Numbered from the stretch's first letter, positions 16,478-26,304 are shown. The stretch is DNA of 64,000 nt from Paeniglutamicibacter psychrophenolicus (GCF_030812255.1 NZ_JAUSSH010000004.1:224931-288930), one strand, 5' to 3'. The notes: generated by a model not told the origin, from the sequence alone. Numbers and translations: made by a program.

Positions 16478-17449
16478 CTACAGGCCGTTGGCCCTGTCCT
16501 CGAACTCCTGGCGGGAAGCCAGCCGCGGGTCGTCCCCGTCGGGAACCACCATCACGGGGCCCTTGGAGTGGTGCAGCACACCCTGGCTGGTCGAGCCCAG
16601 GAGCATCCCCGCAAAGCCTCCACGGCCGCGTGAGCCGGTCACCAGCAGCCTGGCGGTCTGGGATTCACGGATCAGGATTTCCACCGGGGCGCCGTCGATC
16701 ACGTCGGTCTCGATTTCCAGGCCCGGGAACAGGCTCTGCAGCCAGGCCTTGCCGATGCCCATCTGGTGGCGCACGTCGGCGGTGACGGCTTCCTGGTCGA
16801 CGGTTGCCGGCATCCAGGCCAGGGCGCCGCTGATCGGGGCCAGTGCACAGACCACGCGCAGCGTCAGTCCGCGGGTGGCGGCCAGCTCGGCGGCAACGAG
16901 CACGGCCAGGCGCGCCCGGTCCGATCCGTCCACGCCGACGACGATGCGGTCCTGGACCTGGACGTCGCCTTCCTCTCGTTTGGCAACGCACAGCGGCACC
17001 ACGACGGTCGGGCACTTGGCGTGGGCCGGAAGTGCACTGGAAACCGATCCGAGCAGCCTTCCGACGAATCCGCCGCGGCCCCGGGTGCCGACCACGATCA
17101 GCTCGGCCTGCCGGCTCAGGTCCAGCAGCACCCCGGCCGGGTCGCCGGACTCGATGTAGGTACGCACCGTGATGTCCGTGTCGGTGATCGTGGCACGCGC
17201 CTGGCGGACGACTTCCTCGGCGCCGTTGCGGATCAGTTGGTCGTCCAGCGTGGCATAGCCTGCATCCATGGACGAGGCGGCGAAGACAGGGATCGTGTAG
17301 GCCGTCACGATGTTCAGGATGCTTCCGCGCCGCTTGGCTTCCTGTGCGGCCCACTTCAGGGCGCAAAGGCCCTGGTCCGAACCGTCGACACCGACAACGA
17401 TTCCCTCGATGACCTCGGCGTCACCCTCGGGCCTGTTGTTTTCGCTCAT
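16478..17449 (-). CDS. Universal stress protein, tandem two-domain
   Basis: The 323-residue protein has two complete Usp domains. Each starts with a GVDGSD strand and ends with the nucleotide-binding pattern: GTRGRGGFVGRLLGSVS in the first half and GSRGRGGFAGMLLGSTS in the second. Both motifs are intact, so both halves should bind ATP. The ATG at 17449 was chosen because AGGAG lies 7 bases ahead. Such proteins support survival in stasis or low oxygen in actinobacteria. It stands alone, with a strong shared terminator behind it. Confidence 0.92.
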   Translation of the reverse strand: MSENNRPEGDAEVIEGIVVGVDGSDQGLCALKWAAQEAKRRGSILNIVTAYTIPVFAASSMDAGYATLDDQLIRNGAEEVVRQARATITDTDITVRTYIESGDPAGVLLDLSRQAELIVVGTRGRGGFVGRLLGSVSSALPAHAKCPTVVVPLCVAKREEGDVQVQDRIVVGVDGSDRARLAVLVAAELAATRGLTLRVVCALAPISGALAWMPATVDQEAVTADVRHQMGIGKAWLQSLFPGLEIETDVIDGAPVEILIRESQTARLLVTGSRGRGGFAGMLLGSTSQGVLHHSKGPVMVVPDGDDPRLASRQEFEDRANGL

Positions 17450-17618
17450 CGTCTTCACTCCTACGCGTCACGGTCTGGGTCCTCGCGGGCTTCCCCGTAC
17501 GAGGTCCCGTGCTTCCATTGTTCACCACAGTGTGACGTGGGTCTATCTGTTGCCGAGCGTGGCGCATTTCTCCCTTGTTTTTTCGCCTAGCGGCGTAAAA
17601 CCGAACTATACTTCCCCC

Positions 17619-19085
17619 ATGCCCTCACAGGAAAACTCCCTCCTCGAAAAGACGAAAGTTTCGCGTCTGGACCGTTACTTCAAGGTCTCCGAACGCGGAT
17701 CCAACTACTCCAGAGAAATCCGTGGCGGCTTTGCCACCTTCTTTGCCATGAGCTACATCGTGGTGCTGAACCCGCTGATCCTTGCCGGTGCGGATTCCAA
17801 CGGCGACTCCCTGGGTTCGGCCCGGGTCGCCGCCGCCACCGCACTGGTTGCCGGCATCATGACTATCCTGATGGGTGCCTGGGCCCGGCACCCCTTCGCC
17901 ATGGCCACCGGGCTGGGCGTCAATGCCTTCATCGCCGTGACCGTGGCAACCAACCCCGGGCTCACCTGGCCCGACGTCATGGGCCTTGTCATCGTTTCGG
18001 GCCTGACCATGCTGGTGCTGGTGCTCACCGGCTTCCGCACCGCGGTGTTCAACGCCGTGCCCGCGAGCCTCAAGTCCGCCATCGTGGTCGGCATCGGCAT
18101 GTTCATTGCGCTGATCGGGCTGGTCAACGCCGGCTTCGTGCGCCGCATCCCGGATGCCGCCGGAACCACCGTCCCGGTCGGCCTGGGCTTCGAGGGCACG
18201 CTGGTCGGCTGGCCCATCCTGGTGTTCATCGTCGGCCTGCTGCTGACCATCGCCCTGGTCGTGCGCAAGACCAAGGGCGCCATCCTCATCGGCATCATCG
18301 TCTCCGCCGTCCTGGCAAACGTCCTCGAGGCCGTGTTCAAGATCGGCCCGTCCTTCGACGGCACCACCGCCAACCCGCAGGGCTGGTCGCTGGTGGCCCC
18401 CTCGATGCCGAACTGGGCGCTGCCGGACCTCTCGCTGATCGGGCAGGCCAACATCTTCGGCGCCTTCCAGAACCTCGGCGTGACCGCAGCCCTGCTGCTG
18501 GCCTTCGTGATCCTGCTGTCCATCTTCTTCGACGCCATGGGCACCATGGTGGGCCTGGCCAATGAGGCCGGCTCCGTGGACAAGGACGGGAACATCCCTG
18601 ACGTGGACAAGGTGCTGCTGGTCGACGCCATGGGTGCCGTGGTGGGCGGCGGCGCTTCGGCTTCCTCCAGCCAGATCTACGTGGAGTCCGGTGCCGGCAT
18701 CGGCGAGGGCGCCCGCACCGGCCTGGCTTCCATCGTCACCGGAGTGCTGTTCCTGGCCGCGATGTTCCTGACCCCGCTGATCCACCTGGTCCCGTTCGAG
18801 GCCGTAGCCCCGGCCCTGGTGGTCGTTGGCTTCATGATGATCTCGCACGTCTCGAAGATCGACTGGAACGACATGGGTGTGGCCATCCCCGCGTTCCTGA
18901 CCTTCGTGCTGATGCCCTTCACCTACTCGATCGCCAACGGCATCGGGGCCGGCTTCGTGTCCTTCGTGTTCATCCGGGCCATCCAGGGTCGCGCCCGCGA
19001 GGTGCACCCGCTGATGTGGGCAGTTGCCGCCGCCTTCGTGCTGTTCTTCGGCATCGGCGTCATCGAGCAGGCAATGGGCGCCTAG
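17619..19085 (+). CDS. NCS2-family purine (guanine/hypoxanthine) permease
   Basis: The 488-residue membrane protein belongs to the AzgA branch of the NCS2 transporters. It opens with a short cytoplasmic tail and then GGFATFFAMSYIVVLNP, the branch signature. The conserved DAMGTMVGLANEAG and the acidic ESGAGIGEGARTG segment in the second half form the substrate site. About 13 membrane segments fit the length. A TATACT box lies 6 bases before the ATG with no Shine-Dalgarno, so it is probably leaderless. Proton-coupled uptake of hypoxanthine or guanine is likely. Confidence 0.9.
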   Translation: MPSQENSLLEKTKVSRLDRYFKVSERGSNYSREIRGGFATFFAMSYIVVLNPLILAGADSNGDSLGSARVAAATALVAGIMTILMGAWARHPFAMATGLGVNAFIAVTVATNPGLTWPDVMGLVIVSGLTMLVLVLTGFRTAVFNAVPASLKSAIVVGIGMFIALIGLVNAGFVRRIPDAAGTTVPVGLGFEGTLVGWPILVFIVGLLLTIALVVRKTKGAILIGIIVSAVLANVLEAVFKIGPSFDGTTANPQGWSLVAPSMPNWALPDLSLIGQANIFGAFQNLGVTAALLLAFVILLSIFFDAMGTMVGLANEAGSVDKDGNIPDVDKVLLVDAMGAVVGGGASASSSQIYVESGAGIGEGARTGLASIVTGVLFLAAMFLTPLIHLVPFEAVAPALVVVGFMMISHVSKIDWNDMGVAIPAFLTFVLMPFTYSIANGIGAGFVSFVFIRAIQGRAREVHPLMWAVAAAFVLFFGIGVIEQAMGA

Positions 19086-19115
19086 CCCGCGGCATTGGAC
19101 ACCGCCTGCACGGAA

Positions 19116-19158
19116 GCGGGCCGCGGGGAGGAAATCCTCCCCGCGGCCCGCTTCTTTT
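19116..19158 (+). terminator. Terminator after the NCS2 permease
   Basis: A 17-base GC-rich arm (19116-19132) pairs with 19135-19151 and is followed by TTCTTTT on the plus strand. It lies 30 bases after the permease stop and close to the end of the convergent methyltransferase gene. Confidence 0.88.
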
Positions 19159-19181
19159 GTCTCCCCGGCGCGTTCGTGCGG

Positions 19182-20321
19182 CTACCTGGCCTCGAGCTTC
19201 CACAGCGAGGTGACCTCGGCCGAGCGTTCGGCGTGGAACGGGTCGGACGCGTCGGCGGCGCGGCCGTGCGACGGTACGGTGTCATCGCGCCCGCGCACCA
19301 CCAGCCCGGCCTCCTCGATCCACCCCAGCAATTGTTCGCGGGTGCGCAACCCCAGGCGCTCGGCCAGATCGGAAATGACCAGCCAGCCCTGCCCGCCCTC
19401 GGAAAGGTGCGCCGGCAGGCCCCTGAGGAACGCACGCAGCATGGCCGATTTCGGGTCGTAGACCGCGTAGTCCAGCAGCGTCTGCGGGGTCCCGGGCAGC
19501 CACGGCGGGTTGCACACCACCACGTCCGCTTTGCCCTGCGGGTACATGTCCTGCACGATGGCGGTGGCGCTGCCGGACAGGCCCAGAGCCTCGAGGTTCG
19601 CGTTGGCGCAGGCCACGGCCCGGGCCTGCGAGTCGGTGCCGGTGACCTGCCCGACGCCGCGTTGGGCCAGGATCGCTGCCAGCACCCCGGTGCCGGTGCC
19701 GATGTCGAAGGCCAGCGCGGTGCCCGGAAGTTCCGCGCGTGCCACCAGGTCCAGGTATTCCCCGCGCACCGGGGCGAAGGTGCCGTAGTGCGGGTGGATC
19801 CTCGCGCCCAGGGCCGGAACGTGCAGCCCGGTGGCCCGCCACTGCTGGGCGCCGATGGCCCCGAGCAGTTCCTGCAGGGACACCACGGTGGGTTCGTCGA
19901 CCGGGCCGAAGGCGTTGAGCCAGGCCCCGGAGACGTCGGGGGCGCGGCGCAGCGGGACCACGGGTCCCGGATCCACCGGGACCAGCAGCATTGCCAGCAC
20001 CCGCGCGCGCTGGGTGCGCGCCTGGCGGTACTTGTAGAAGCGCTCGGCGGTGGTGGGTTCCGCGGCGTTGCGCTTGGGCTTGGCCCGCGTTCCGTCGGGG
20101 ATGCGCCGGGCGATCGCCCCGAGCAGCTGGCGGGCGTTGTGGTAGTCCCCGGTGAAGAGCAGGCCGGTGCCCGCCGCGGCCAGCCGGTAGGCCTCGTCGG
20201 CGCCGAGTGCGTCGTCGACGACCTGGATGCTGCGGGGCGCGGCCGCGTCGTTGGCCGAGGACCAGCGGGCGCTGCGTTCCTCACCCTCACGCGTGAAGGA
20301 AATCGTTGCCGGGGTATTCAT
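19182..20321 (-). CDS. Class I SAM-dependent methyltransferase with NPPW motif
   Basis: The 379-residue protein has about 200 N-terminal residues of unclear fold and a C-terminal Rossmann methyltransferase. The SAM site is FDIGTGTGVLAAILA and the catalytic motif is VVCNPPW, as in HemK/PrmC-type glutamine and in N6-adenine methyltransferases. The long N-terminal half is not that of PrmC, so the substrate may be a different protein, an RNA or a small molecule. It stands alone, leftward, between two unrelated genes. Confidence 0.82.
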   Translation of the reverse strand: MNTPATISFTREGEERSARWSSANDAAAPRSIQVVDDALGADEAYRLAAAGTGLLFTGDYHNARQLLGAIARRIPDGTRAKPKRNAAEPTTAERFYKYRQARTQRARVLAMLLVPVDPGPVVPLRRAPDVSGAWLNAFGPVDEPTVVSLQELLGAIGAQQWRATGLHVPALGARIHPHYGTFAPVRGEYLDLVARAELPGTALAFDIGTGTGVLAAILAQRGVGQVTGTDSQARAVACANANLEALGLSGSATAIVQDMYPQGKADVVVCNPPWLPGTPQTLLDYAVYDPKSAMLRAFLRGLPAHLSEGGQGWLVISDLAERLGLRTREQLLGWIEEAGLVVRGRDDTVPSHGRAADASDPFHAERSAEVTSLWKLEAR

Positions 20322-20454
20322 CGCGGTGCGTGGCTCCTGCTCAAGATGGGTGGGTCGTGCGGCGAAACCGGTTCCGCTGCGGTTCGGTCGCGGAACCCAA
20401 GCCTATAGCGGGCGGCGCGCGGCCACCGGCCGGCGAGACCAGGGGCGGGCCGGT

Positions 20455-21342
20455 CTAGACCGCGGTGGAGTGGCGCGCGAAGTTGCGCACCGTGGCATCG
20501 TCCCAGTGCTGGGCCGGGACCCCGCCGCCGAGCAGTTCGCGGATGAAGCCGGCACCTGCGGGGATCGGCGCGTTCGATCCGGCGATGATGACGTTTCCGT
20601 GGCGACGGCCCTTGAGCATGGTCGGGTCCGCGACGATGGCCACGTGCTTGAAGACCGCACAGATGGTGGCGGCTTCCCGCCTGGCGTTTTCCAGTGCCGG
20701 GGTGTCCCCGCAATTGACGATGTACAGCCCGTTGGCGTCCAGCACGCGGGCCGCGTGCGCGGTGAACGCCAGGGTGGTCAGGTCCCTGGGCGTCTGGTCC
20801 CCGGCGAAGACGTCGCGGATGAGCAGGTCGCGGGTGGCGTCGGTGAGCGTGGCCAGCACTTCCCCGGCCTCCCCCACGCGGATCCGCAGCAGCGGTGCGC
20901 GCGGCAGGTCGAACCAGGCACGCACCAGGGCGGCAAGCTTGCCGTCCAGTTCGACGACGACCTGGCGGGCGTTGGGGTAGGTGTCCGAGGCCCAGCGCGC
21001 CATCGAGCAGGCTCCGCCGCCCAGGTGCAGGACCCGCAGCTTGTGCCCCGCCGCCTCGATCTGCGAGGGGACGAAGCGCGAACGGATCAGGGCCGCGATC
21101 CAGCGCATGTATTCGAAGTCTAGGTGACCGGGGTCGGCCAGGTCCACGTGTGAGGAGGGGACGTCGTTGATGCGCAGCAGCCAGCCGGTGGGCGAGTACG
21201 GGTCCCGTTCCAGTTCCGCGGTGCCGGTGTCGATGTGGTAGATGCCCTCGAGCGGGCCGTCGGTCGGTGCGGCCAGGGTGGTGGGCGCCACCGGCGCGTT
21301 GTTCCGGGCTCCCTTGTTCCTGCCCTTAGCCACGGTCGGCAC
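20455..21342 (-). CDS. Spermidine-synthase-like methyltransferase-fold protein
   Basis: The 295-residue protein has the spermidine synthase fold: LEGIYHIDTGTAELE at the N-terminus, the nucleoside-binding VLHLGGGACSMARW and VVVELDGKLAALVR, then LLIRDVFAGD in place of the aminopropyltransferase active-site strand. Actinobacterial members of this group often lack proven spermidine synthase activity. The start is GTG and overlaps the end of the acetyltransferase gene, so the two are coupled. A second GTG at 21333 is possible. Confidence 0.8.
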   Translation of the reverse strand: MPTVAKGRNKGARNNAPVAPTTLAAPTDGPLEGIYHIDTGTAELERDPYSPTGWLLRINDVPSSHVDLADPGHLDFEYMRWIAALIRSRFVPSQIEAAGHKLRVLHLGGGACSMARWASDTYPNARQVVVELDGKLAALVRAWFDLPRAPLLRIRVGEAGEVLATLTDATRDLLIRDVFAGDQTPRDLTTLAFTAHAARVLDANGLYIVNCGDTPALENARREAATICAVFKHVAIVADPTMLKGRRHGNVIIAGSNAPIPAGAGFIRELLGGGVPAQHWDDATVRNFARHSTAV

Positions 21343-21847
21343 CGCGGCGGACCATGCGCAGCTCGTTCAGTCCGGCCCAGTCGTCGACCAATGCCTCGAC
21401 GCGGCCGTCGGCCACGAAGCCGTGCTTCTCGTAGAACCCGCGGGCACGCTGGTTGTGCTCAAGCACCCAGAGCACCGCGTCGCGGTTCCCCAGCGCGGCG
21501 GCCATCAGGCGCTCGCCCAGTCCGGTGCCGTGTTGCGAGGCCAGGACGTAGAGGACCTGCAGTTCGATGGCGATCCCGGTGTCCGAGTCGTCGTCCGCCG
21601 CGGGGCCGCCGCCGGCGATGCCAACGATGTCACCTGATGTGCTGGCGGCGATCCACAGCTCGGCGCCCTGGGCCAGGCCGCGGGTCCACCAGTCGGCCTG
21701 TTGCTCCAGGGAGGCGCGGGCGTTGGCGAAGAAGGAGGCGGGGCGCTGGCTGCCATAGGCTTCTTCCCAGGACGCGAGCTTCATTTCGAGGGCTGCGGGA
21801 ATGTCTTCGGGCACGGCAAGTCGGATGGTGCAGGGATCGGTAGTCAC
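21326..21847 (-). CDS. GNAT-family N-acetyltransferase
   Basis: The 173-residue protein shows the GNAT fold: IRLAVPEDIPAALEM at the N-terminus, the acetyl-CoA binding segment VLASQHGTGLGERLM, and the C-terminal NQRARGFYEKHGF motif that closes the domain. The acceptor is unknown. The start is GTG 21847, with a TAAGCT element 7 bases upstream and no Shine-Dalgarno, which suggests a leaderless message. It is coupled to the spermidine-synthase-like gene by overlap. Confidence 0.88.
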   Translation of the reverse strand: MTTDPCTIRLAVPEDIPAALEMKLASWEEAYGSQRPASFFANARASLEQQADWWTRGLAQGAELWIAASTSGDIVGIAGGGPAADDDSDTGIAIELQVLYVLASQHGTGLGERLMAAALGNRDAVLWVLEHNQRARGFYEKHGFVADGRVEALVDDWAGLNELRMVRRGADRG

Positions 21848-21939
21848 AGGGGCAAGCTTATGCGCTTGGCGGCCGCCGCGACGAAAGGAGCGGGCACCCC
21901 GAATCAGCCCCGCCCCGGGGCGGTTGTCTGCCGGGCTTC

Positions 21940-22629
21940 CTAGCGGATGACGGCCAGGGCAAAGCCGTCCCAGCCCTTGGCCCCGACGGTCTGCAGTGCC
22001 GTGGCGTCGAGCCGCGGGTTGGAGCCGAGCACATCGATCCCCTGCCGCACGCCGTTGACCATCCGCCCGGCCTCGGAGAGCGGATCCCCGGGCCGCAGCA
22101 CCGCGCCCTCGCGCACCACATTGTCCACCACGATGACGCTTCCGGTGCGGCCCAGCGTGATGGCCAGGTCGATGTAGTGCCCGTTGTTTTCCTTGTCCGC
22201 ATCGATGAAGATCAAGTCAAAGGGTTCACCGCCCTCGGCCAGCAGGGCATCGAGGGTGTCCAGGGCCGCGCCGATGCGGATGTCCACCCGGTCCTCGACC
22301 CCGCACGCGGCAAGGTTGTCCGCGGCCACCCGGGCGTGCAACGGCTCGTACTCGCAGGTGGTCACGTGCCCGCCGGGGCCGACCCCGCGGGCCAGCCAGG
22401 TCGTAGAATACCCGCCCAGGGTGCCGATTTCCAGCACCCGCTTGGCACCGGCGATCTGGGCCAGCAGCATCAGGAACTTGCCCTGTACCGCGCTGACCTC
22501 GATGTGCGGGAGCCCGGCGGCGTGGGCGCGTTCCCGCGCCTTCGCCATTTCCGGTTCCGGGGCGAGCAATTTTTCCACCAGGTACTTGTCGACGTCGGCC
22601 GGGCCGGGCAGGGCTGCTGAGGTTTCCAT
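21940..22629 (-). CDS. O-methyltransferase (CCoAOMT-like)
   Basis: The 229-residue protein is a cation-dependent O-methyltransferase of the caffeoyl-CoA/catechol type. Visible are the SAM-binding LEIGTLGGYSTTWLA, the acidic metal ligand region FIDADKENNGHY and the following VVDNVVREG. ATG 22629 has AGGAG at the right distance. Members act on catechols or polyketide phenols; the natural substrate is not known. It follows the thiamine-binding-like gene by 5 bases and is likely co-transcribed. Confidence 0.9.
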   Translation of the reverse strand: METSAALPGPADVDKYLVEKLLAPEPEMAKARERAHAAGLPHIEVSAVQGKFLMLLAQIAGAKRVLEIGTLGGYSTTWLARGVGPGGHVTTCEYEPLHARVAADNLAACGVEDRVDIRIGAALDTLDALLAEGGEPFDLIFIDADKENNGHYIDLAITLGRTGSVIVVDNVVREGAVLRPGDPLSEAGRMVNGVRQGIDVLGSNPRLDATALQTVGAKGWDGFALAVIR

Positions 22630-22634
22630 GTTTG

Positions 22635-22940
22635 CTACTCCTGTGAGTTGATGGCCTTTTCCAGTCGCTCGATCTTTCCGGTCAACTCGCCGGTGTAGCC
22701 GGGGCGGATGTCTGCCTTGAGCACCAGGGACACCCGGGAACCGTAGGCGGCAACGGCTTCGGTGGCCCGCTTGACGACGTCCATTACCTCGTCCCATTCG
22801 CCTTCGAGTTCCGTGAACATCGAGGAGGTGGAGTTGGGCAGGCCGGAGTCCCGGACGACCTTGACGGCGGCGGCCACGGCTTCGTGGACCGACCCGTCGG
22901 TGTTGTCGGTGCTGGGGGCGACAGAGAAGGCAACAATCAT
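22635..22940 (-). CDS. MTH1187-family thiamine-binding protein
   Basis: The 101-residue protein begins MIVAFSVAPSTD and continues through VRDSGLPNSTSSMFTELEGEWDEVM, the pattern of the MTH1187/YkoF-like family (UPF0045). Members form small alpha/beta tetramers and some bind thiamine. It is the first of two genes, 5 bases ahead of the O-methyltransferase. The ATG at 22940 was chosen because the family starts exactly here. Confidence 0.88.
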   Translation of the reverse strand: MIVAFSVAPSTDNTDGSVHEAVAAAVKVVRDSGLPNSTSSMFTELEGEWDEVMDVVKRATEAVAAYGSRVSLVLKADIRPGYTGELTGKIERLEKAINSQE

Positions 22941-23089
22941 GCTTCCACTGTGCCACCGCGGCACCGACATGTCACTTGCCGGCGCCGGAAACACGACATA
23001 CAAGAAGATCCGTTGGTGTTTTCCTTGCCAAGGGCCAAGTGCTCTGCAAGGCTCAAGCCCAACCGGCAAATACTTGGGAGACGGTAAAC

Positions 23090-23524
23090 GTGGGGGCATG
23101 GGTGCGGATCGGCACGGCCGCGATGCTGCTCTGCGCGCTGGGCGGCTGCGCCGCCGGGCCCCTCGCCTCGTCGCGGGCGTCCCCGACCGAGGCACTGCAA
23201 GACCTGATGGATCTGGTTCCCGGCGAGGCCCACGTGCTGATGGGCATGGGGTCCGCCGACCGGGCGAAGGTCAAGGCAACCGCCGCGCTGGGGCGCTACG
23301 AGGGAACCCGGCTGACCTTGATGGCCGTGTGCGCCGGGTCCGGGACGCTGCACCTGGAACTGGAAGACAACAACGTGTTGGCGGTTCCATGCGACCGGAA
23401 GGTCGCAACGGCGGACGTCTTCGTCACCGGCACGGCCCGTCCGGGCTTCGTGTCAATCGCCCTGGAGCCGGGCAACACCTATTCGACGCTGGTTTTTGCC
23501 AGCGTCCGGGGGCAAGATTCCTAG
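23090..23524 (+). CDS. Small putative lipoprotein of unknown function
   Basis: The 144-residue protein has a short signal peptide ending in the lipobox LCALGGC, so the mature protein should start at Cys20 with a lipid anchor. The mature part is about 125 residues with beta-rich C-terminal half (TLHLELEDNNVLAVPC, VSIALEPGNTYSTLVFASV). The two cysteines near VCAGSG and VPCDRK could form a disulfide. GTG 23090 was chosen because GGGAG lies ahead of it. I recognise no family. Its stop overlaps that of the convergent azlD-like gene. Confidence 0.75.
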   Translation: MGAWVRIGTAAMLLCALGGCAAGPLASSRASPTEALQDLMDLVPGEAHVLMGMGSADRAKVKATAALGRYEGTRLTLMAVCAGSGTLHLELEDNNVLAVPCDRKVATADVFVTGTARPGFVSIALEPGNTYSTLVFASVRGQDS

Positions 23525-23835
23525 CCCCAGCCCAGATAGCGAGCCAGTGCCGCGGCCCCGGCACCGACGATGACCACCACGAGGAACGGGGCGCGCAGCA
23601 GCAGCGCGACGCCGGCGACAACCAGGGCCGCCACCCGCGCGTCGAAGGCCACCGCGGTTCCGCTGGCCACCGTGTTGACGATGGTCAGCGATGCCAGCAG
23701 GCCAATGGTCAAGGTTCCCGCGGCACGGGTCATCTTCTCGTTTTCAAGGATCTTTTCCGGGACCAGGTAGCCCAGGAGCTTGATGCCGTAGGCTGCCGCG
23801 CAGCCGGCAAGGATCCACCACCACATTTCGCTCAT
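23521..23835 (-). CDS. azlD: AzlD-family branched-chain amino acid export subunit
   Basis: The 104-residue protein has four hydrophobic segments and the family pattern GIKLLGYLVPEKIL after the first helix. AzlD is the small partner of AzlC in exporters of branched-chain amino acids (BrnFE type). The ATG overlaps the azlC stop as ATGA, which ties the two subunits together. The stop overlaps the convergent lipoprotein stop. Confidence 0.88.
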   Translation of the reverse strand: MSEMWWWILAGCAAAYGIKLLGYLVPEKILENEKMTRAAGTLTIGLLASLTIVNTVASGTAVAFDARVAALVVAGVALLLRAPFLVVVIVGAGAAALARYLGWG

Positions 23836-24593
23836 TCGGCGTCCCTCCGGGTTGGGTGCGGCTCGACATCCGGTTCCAGCCCCTCCGTTGCCGGTCCCCG
23901 TCCGAAGTAGCCCCAGACTCCCGCGACGAGGGCCGCCACCAGGATCGGCACACCCGGCGGGACCAGCGGGATCGCCAGGACGGTGGCCAATGCGCACACC
24001 GTGGCGATGGCAACCGGTTCGGCCGATTTCAGGCGGGGCCACAGCAGCCCCAGGAACGCCGCCACCGCGGCACCGTCAAGGCCCCAGGCCTTGGGGTCTC
24101 CCAGCGCGTCGCCAAGCAGGGCCCCGGCGACGGTAAAGATATTCCACAAGACGTATACGCCGATTCCCGCGACCCAGAAACCGCGTTTCTGTTCGGCCGG
24201 GTCGCTCTGCCCGGCGGCGGTGGCCGTGGATTCGTCGATGGTCACCTGCGCGGCCAGCAGCTTTTTCAGTCCGTTCGGTCTGAGCATGGCCTTGATCTGC
24301 ATGCCGTAGACGGCATTCCTTACGCCCAGGAGCGTGGCCGCGCCAAAGGCCGCCCCCGGGGAACCCCCGCCGGCGATCACCCCGATGAAGGCGAATTGCG
24401 AGCCCCCGGTGAACATCAACAGGCTCAGCGCCATTACCTGCCAGAGGTTCAACCCTGCGGCAACGCCCAGCGCGCCGTAGGAAATCGCATAAAGGCCCGT
24501 GGCAACCGCAATGGATGAACCGATCTTGGTTGCTGGAGTCATGAGGGATGGCACGGCATCAAGCTTAGCCATCGCCGATGCCGCCGCGTGCAT
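23832..24593 (-). CDS. azlC: AzlC-family branched-chain amino acid export permease
   Basis: The 253-residue membrane protein carries the AzlC signature: YGALGVAAGLNLWQVMALSLLMF followed by GGSQFAFIGVI. About seven membrane segments are visible. With AzlD it should export leucine, isoleucine, valine or methionine. The start is uncertain: ATG 24593 gives a 20-residue tail before the first helix, and ATG 24572 is an alternative. No regulator is adjacent. Confidence 0.87.
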   Translation of the reverse strand: MHAAASAMAKLDAVPSLMTPATKIGSSIAVATGLYAISYGALGVAAGLNLWQVMALSLLMFTGGSQFAFIGVIAGGGSPGAAFGAATLLGVRNAVYGMQIKAMLRPNGLKKLLAAQVTIDESTATAAGQSDPAEQKRGFWVAGIGVYVLWNIFTVAGALLGDALGDPKAWGLDGAAVAAFLGLLWPRLKSAEPVAIATVCALATVLAIPLVPPGVPILVAALVAGVWGYFGRGPATEGLEPDVEPHPTRRDAE

Positions 24594-24622
24594 CGTGGTC
24601 TGCGGTTGCCTGTGGCCCGGGC

Positions 24623-25297
24623 TTAGGCGTGGGTGGCCTCGTAGCGCACCTTCAGTGCGCCGCGTTTGATCTTGGCCTCCAGGATCCGGGCACCCTTCAA
24701 GGCACCCAGGTCGCTGACGTGGGTGCCGCCGCACGGTTCGGCGTTGACCCCGGCGATCGCCACGGTGCGGATCCCGTGGGCGTCAATGCTGCTGGTGACC
24801 GGCGCCCGGGTGTCGATCAGTTCCTGCATCCGCGCCTGGAGCTGCGCGATAACCGCGGCACGGGTGTCCGGGTCGCCGAGGTCCTCGGCGACAGACTCGG
24901 GGTGGAAGTCCAGGCGGGCCTGGCCGGGGAAGTGGCTGTGCCCGCTGTGCCGCCAGCCCCGCTCCTCGCCCAGGAATCCAACCAAGTGGCCGGCGGTGTG
25001 CAGGGCGGCATGCAGCAAGCGGGTGCCGGGATCCACGGCGGCGTGCACCGTGGTCCCGAGCCCGGGCAGTTCCTCGCCGGACAGGACCACCAGGCCGTTC
25101 CCTTGGCGAGCCACTGTGACTTCGCGGCCATCGACCGTGCCGGCGTCCTCCATCTGTCCCCCGCCGCGCGGGTGGAAGATGTTCGGGCCCAACGCGATCC
25201 ACGCTTCGCCGGCATCGGTGTGCCCGGCGGCGATGACGACGGTTTCGGTCTCGAAGAGGTAGGTGTCGGAGAAATATGCGCTTGTTTGTGGTTCCAC
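24623..25297 (-). CDS. Alanyl-tRNA editing protein (AlaX-type)
   Basis: The 224-residue protein is a stand-alone copy of the editing domain of alanyl-tRNA synthetase. The zinc ligands are HTAGH (HxxxH) in the middle and the CGGTH motif near the C-terminus. It removes serine or glycine wrongly attached to tRNA-Ala. The N-terminal beta-barrel [12 protein letters not shown] identifies the longer AlaX-M type. It sits alone between azlC and the phosphodiesterase gene, reading the same way. Confidence 0.9.
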   Translation of the reverse strand: MEPQTSAYFSDTYLFETETVVIAAGHTDAGEAWIALGPNIFHPRGGGQMEDAGTVDGREVTVARQGNGLVVLSGEELPGLGTTVHAAVDPGTRLLHAALHTAGHLVGFLGEERGWRHSGHSHFPGQARLDFHPESVAEDLGDPDTRAAVIAQLQARMQELIDTRAPVTSSIDAHGIRTVAIAGVNAEPCGGTHVSDLGALKGARILEAKIKRGALKVRYEATHA

Positions 25298-25307
25298 GAA
25301 TGCCAGC

Positions 25308-26189
25308 CTACGCTTCGGCTCCCGGGCACCCGTTCAGGCCGAGGTGTTCCTTGATGGCCGCGGGAACGTTGCTGGTGAGTTGGGCGACCCCGCGCTTCAC
25401 GAGGTAGCTGGCGTCCTGCGGGTCATCGACGGTCCACACCCGGAGTATCGCCCCGCGGGCCAGCCAGGCATCGGTCAGTTGTGGGTACTTGCGCATGTAG
25501 GCCACGCCCGGGCCGGCGAGCTGCGGCACCCCGGAACCAAGCAGGTCGACCCCCGCGGTCATGGCCCGGGCCAGCACCGCGGCCACGCCGGCCCTGTCGG
25601 TTTCCCCGGCCTTGACCAGCTCATCGATCCACTCCTCGTCGACCTCGGTGACCAGTTGGCAGACGTGGTCCGGGGACACCCGTTCCATCAGGTACCGCAC
25701 CGAATCCGGGTCGAAGCTCATGAAGGAGACCTGGATGTTGCCCAGCGCGGAGGTCTCCGCGTCCCAACCCAGGGCCGAAAGCTCCTCGAACATCGCCTCC
25801 TCCAGCCGCCTGCCGAAGGGGCTTGGATGCTTGATCTCCACGGCCAGGCCGATGGGACGGCCGGCATCCTGCAGGAGCCCGACGAGTTCACCCAGCGTCA
25901 CCAATTGCTCGTGCAGCCCCCCGTAGGCCGCCGGGATCGCCGGGTTCTTCCAGGACGAAAAATCCAGTGCCTTCAACTCCGACAGGGTCTTTTCCCCTAC
26001 CCGCCCGCTGGAGTCCGAGGTCCTATCGACCGTGGGGTCGTGGTGGCACACCACGAAGCCGTCCGAGCTCAGGTGGATGTCGCACTCGATGCCGTCCGCC
26101 CCGTCAGCAAGGGCTTGCATGTAGGCTGCGCGCGTGTTTTCCGCGTAGGCCTGTGACGAACCGCGGTGGGCATAGACGAGGGTTCTCAT
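25308..26189 (-). CDS. Glycerophosphodiester phosphodiesterase
   Basis: The 293-residue protein has the GDPD fold with [17 protein letters not shown] at the N-terminus, the metal ligands in [12 protein letters not shown] and the catalytic HHDPTVDRT. It breaks glycerophosphodiesters from phospholipids into glycerol-3-phosphate and an alcohol. No signal peptide is seen, so it acts in the cytoplasm. ATG 26189 has AAAGG ahead of it. Length fits UgpQ-like enzymes. Confidence 0.92.
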   Translation of the reverse strand: MRTLVYAHRGSSQAYAENTRAAYMQALADGADGIECDIHLSSDGFVVCHHDPTVDRTSDSSGRVGEKTLSELKALDFSSWKNPAIPAAYGGLHEQLVTLGELVGLLQDAGRPIGLAVEIKHPSPFGRRLEEAMFEELSALGWDAETSALGNIQVSFMSFDPDSVRYLMERVSPDHVCQLVTEVDEEWIDELVKAGETDRAGVAAVLARAMTAGVDLLGSGVPQLAGPGVAYMRKYPQLTDAWLARGAILRVWTVDDPQDASYLVKRGVAQLTSNVPAAIKEHLGLNGCPGAEA

Positions 26190-26304
26190 GCCTTTCACGC
26201 TACCGCCGGGCACGGCATCCGTGCCGCTTCCCGCGCCTGTGGCTTAGTGAACTATCGTTGGAACCCTGTCCCACCCGCACGCCCAGGCCAAGGGAGCCGC
26301 ACCC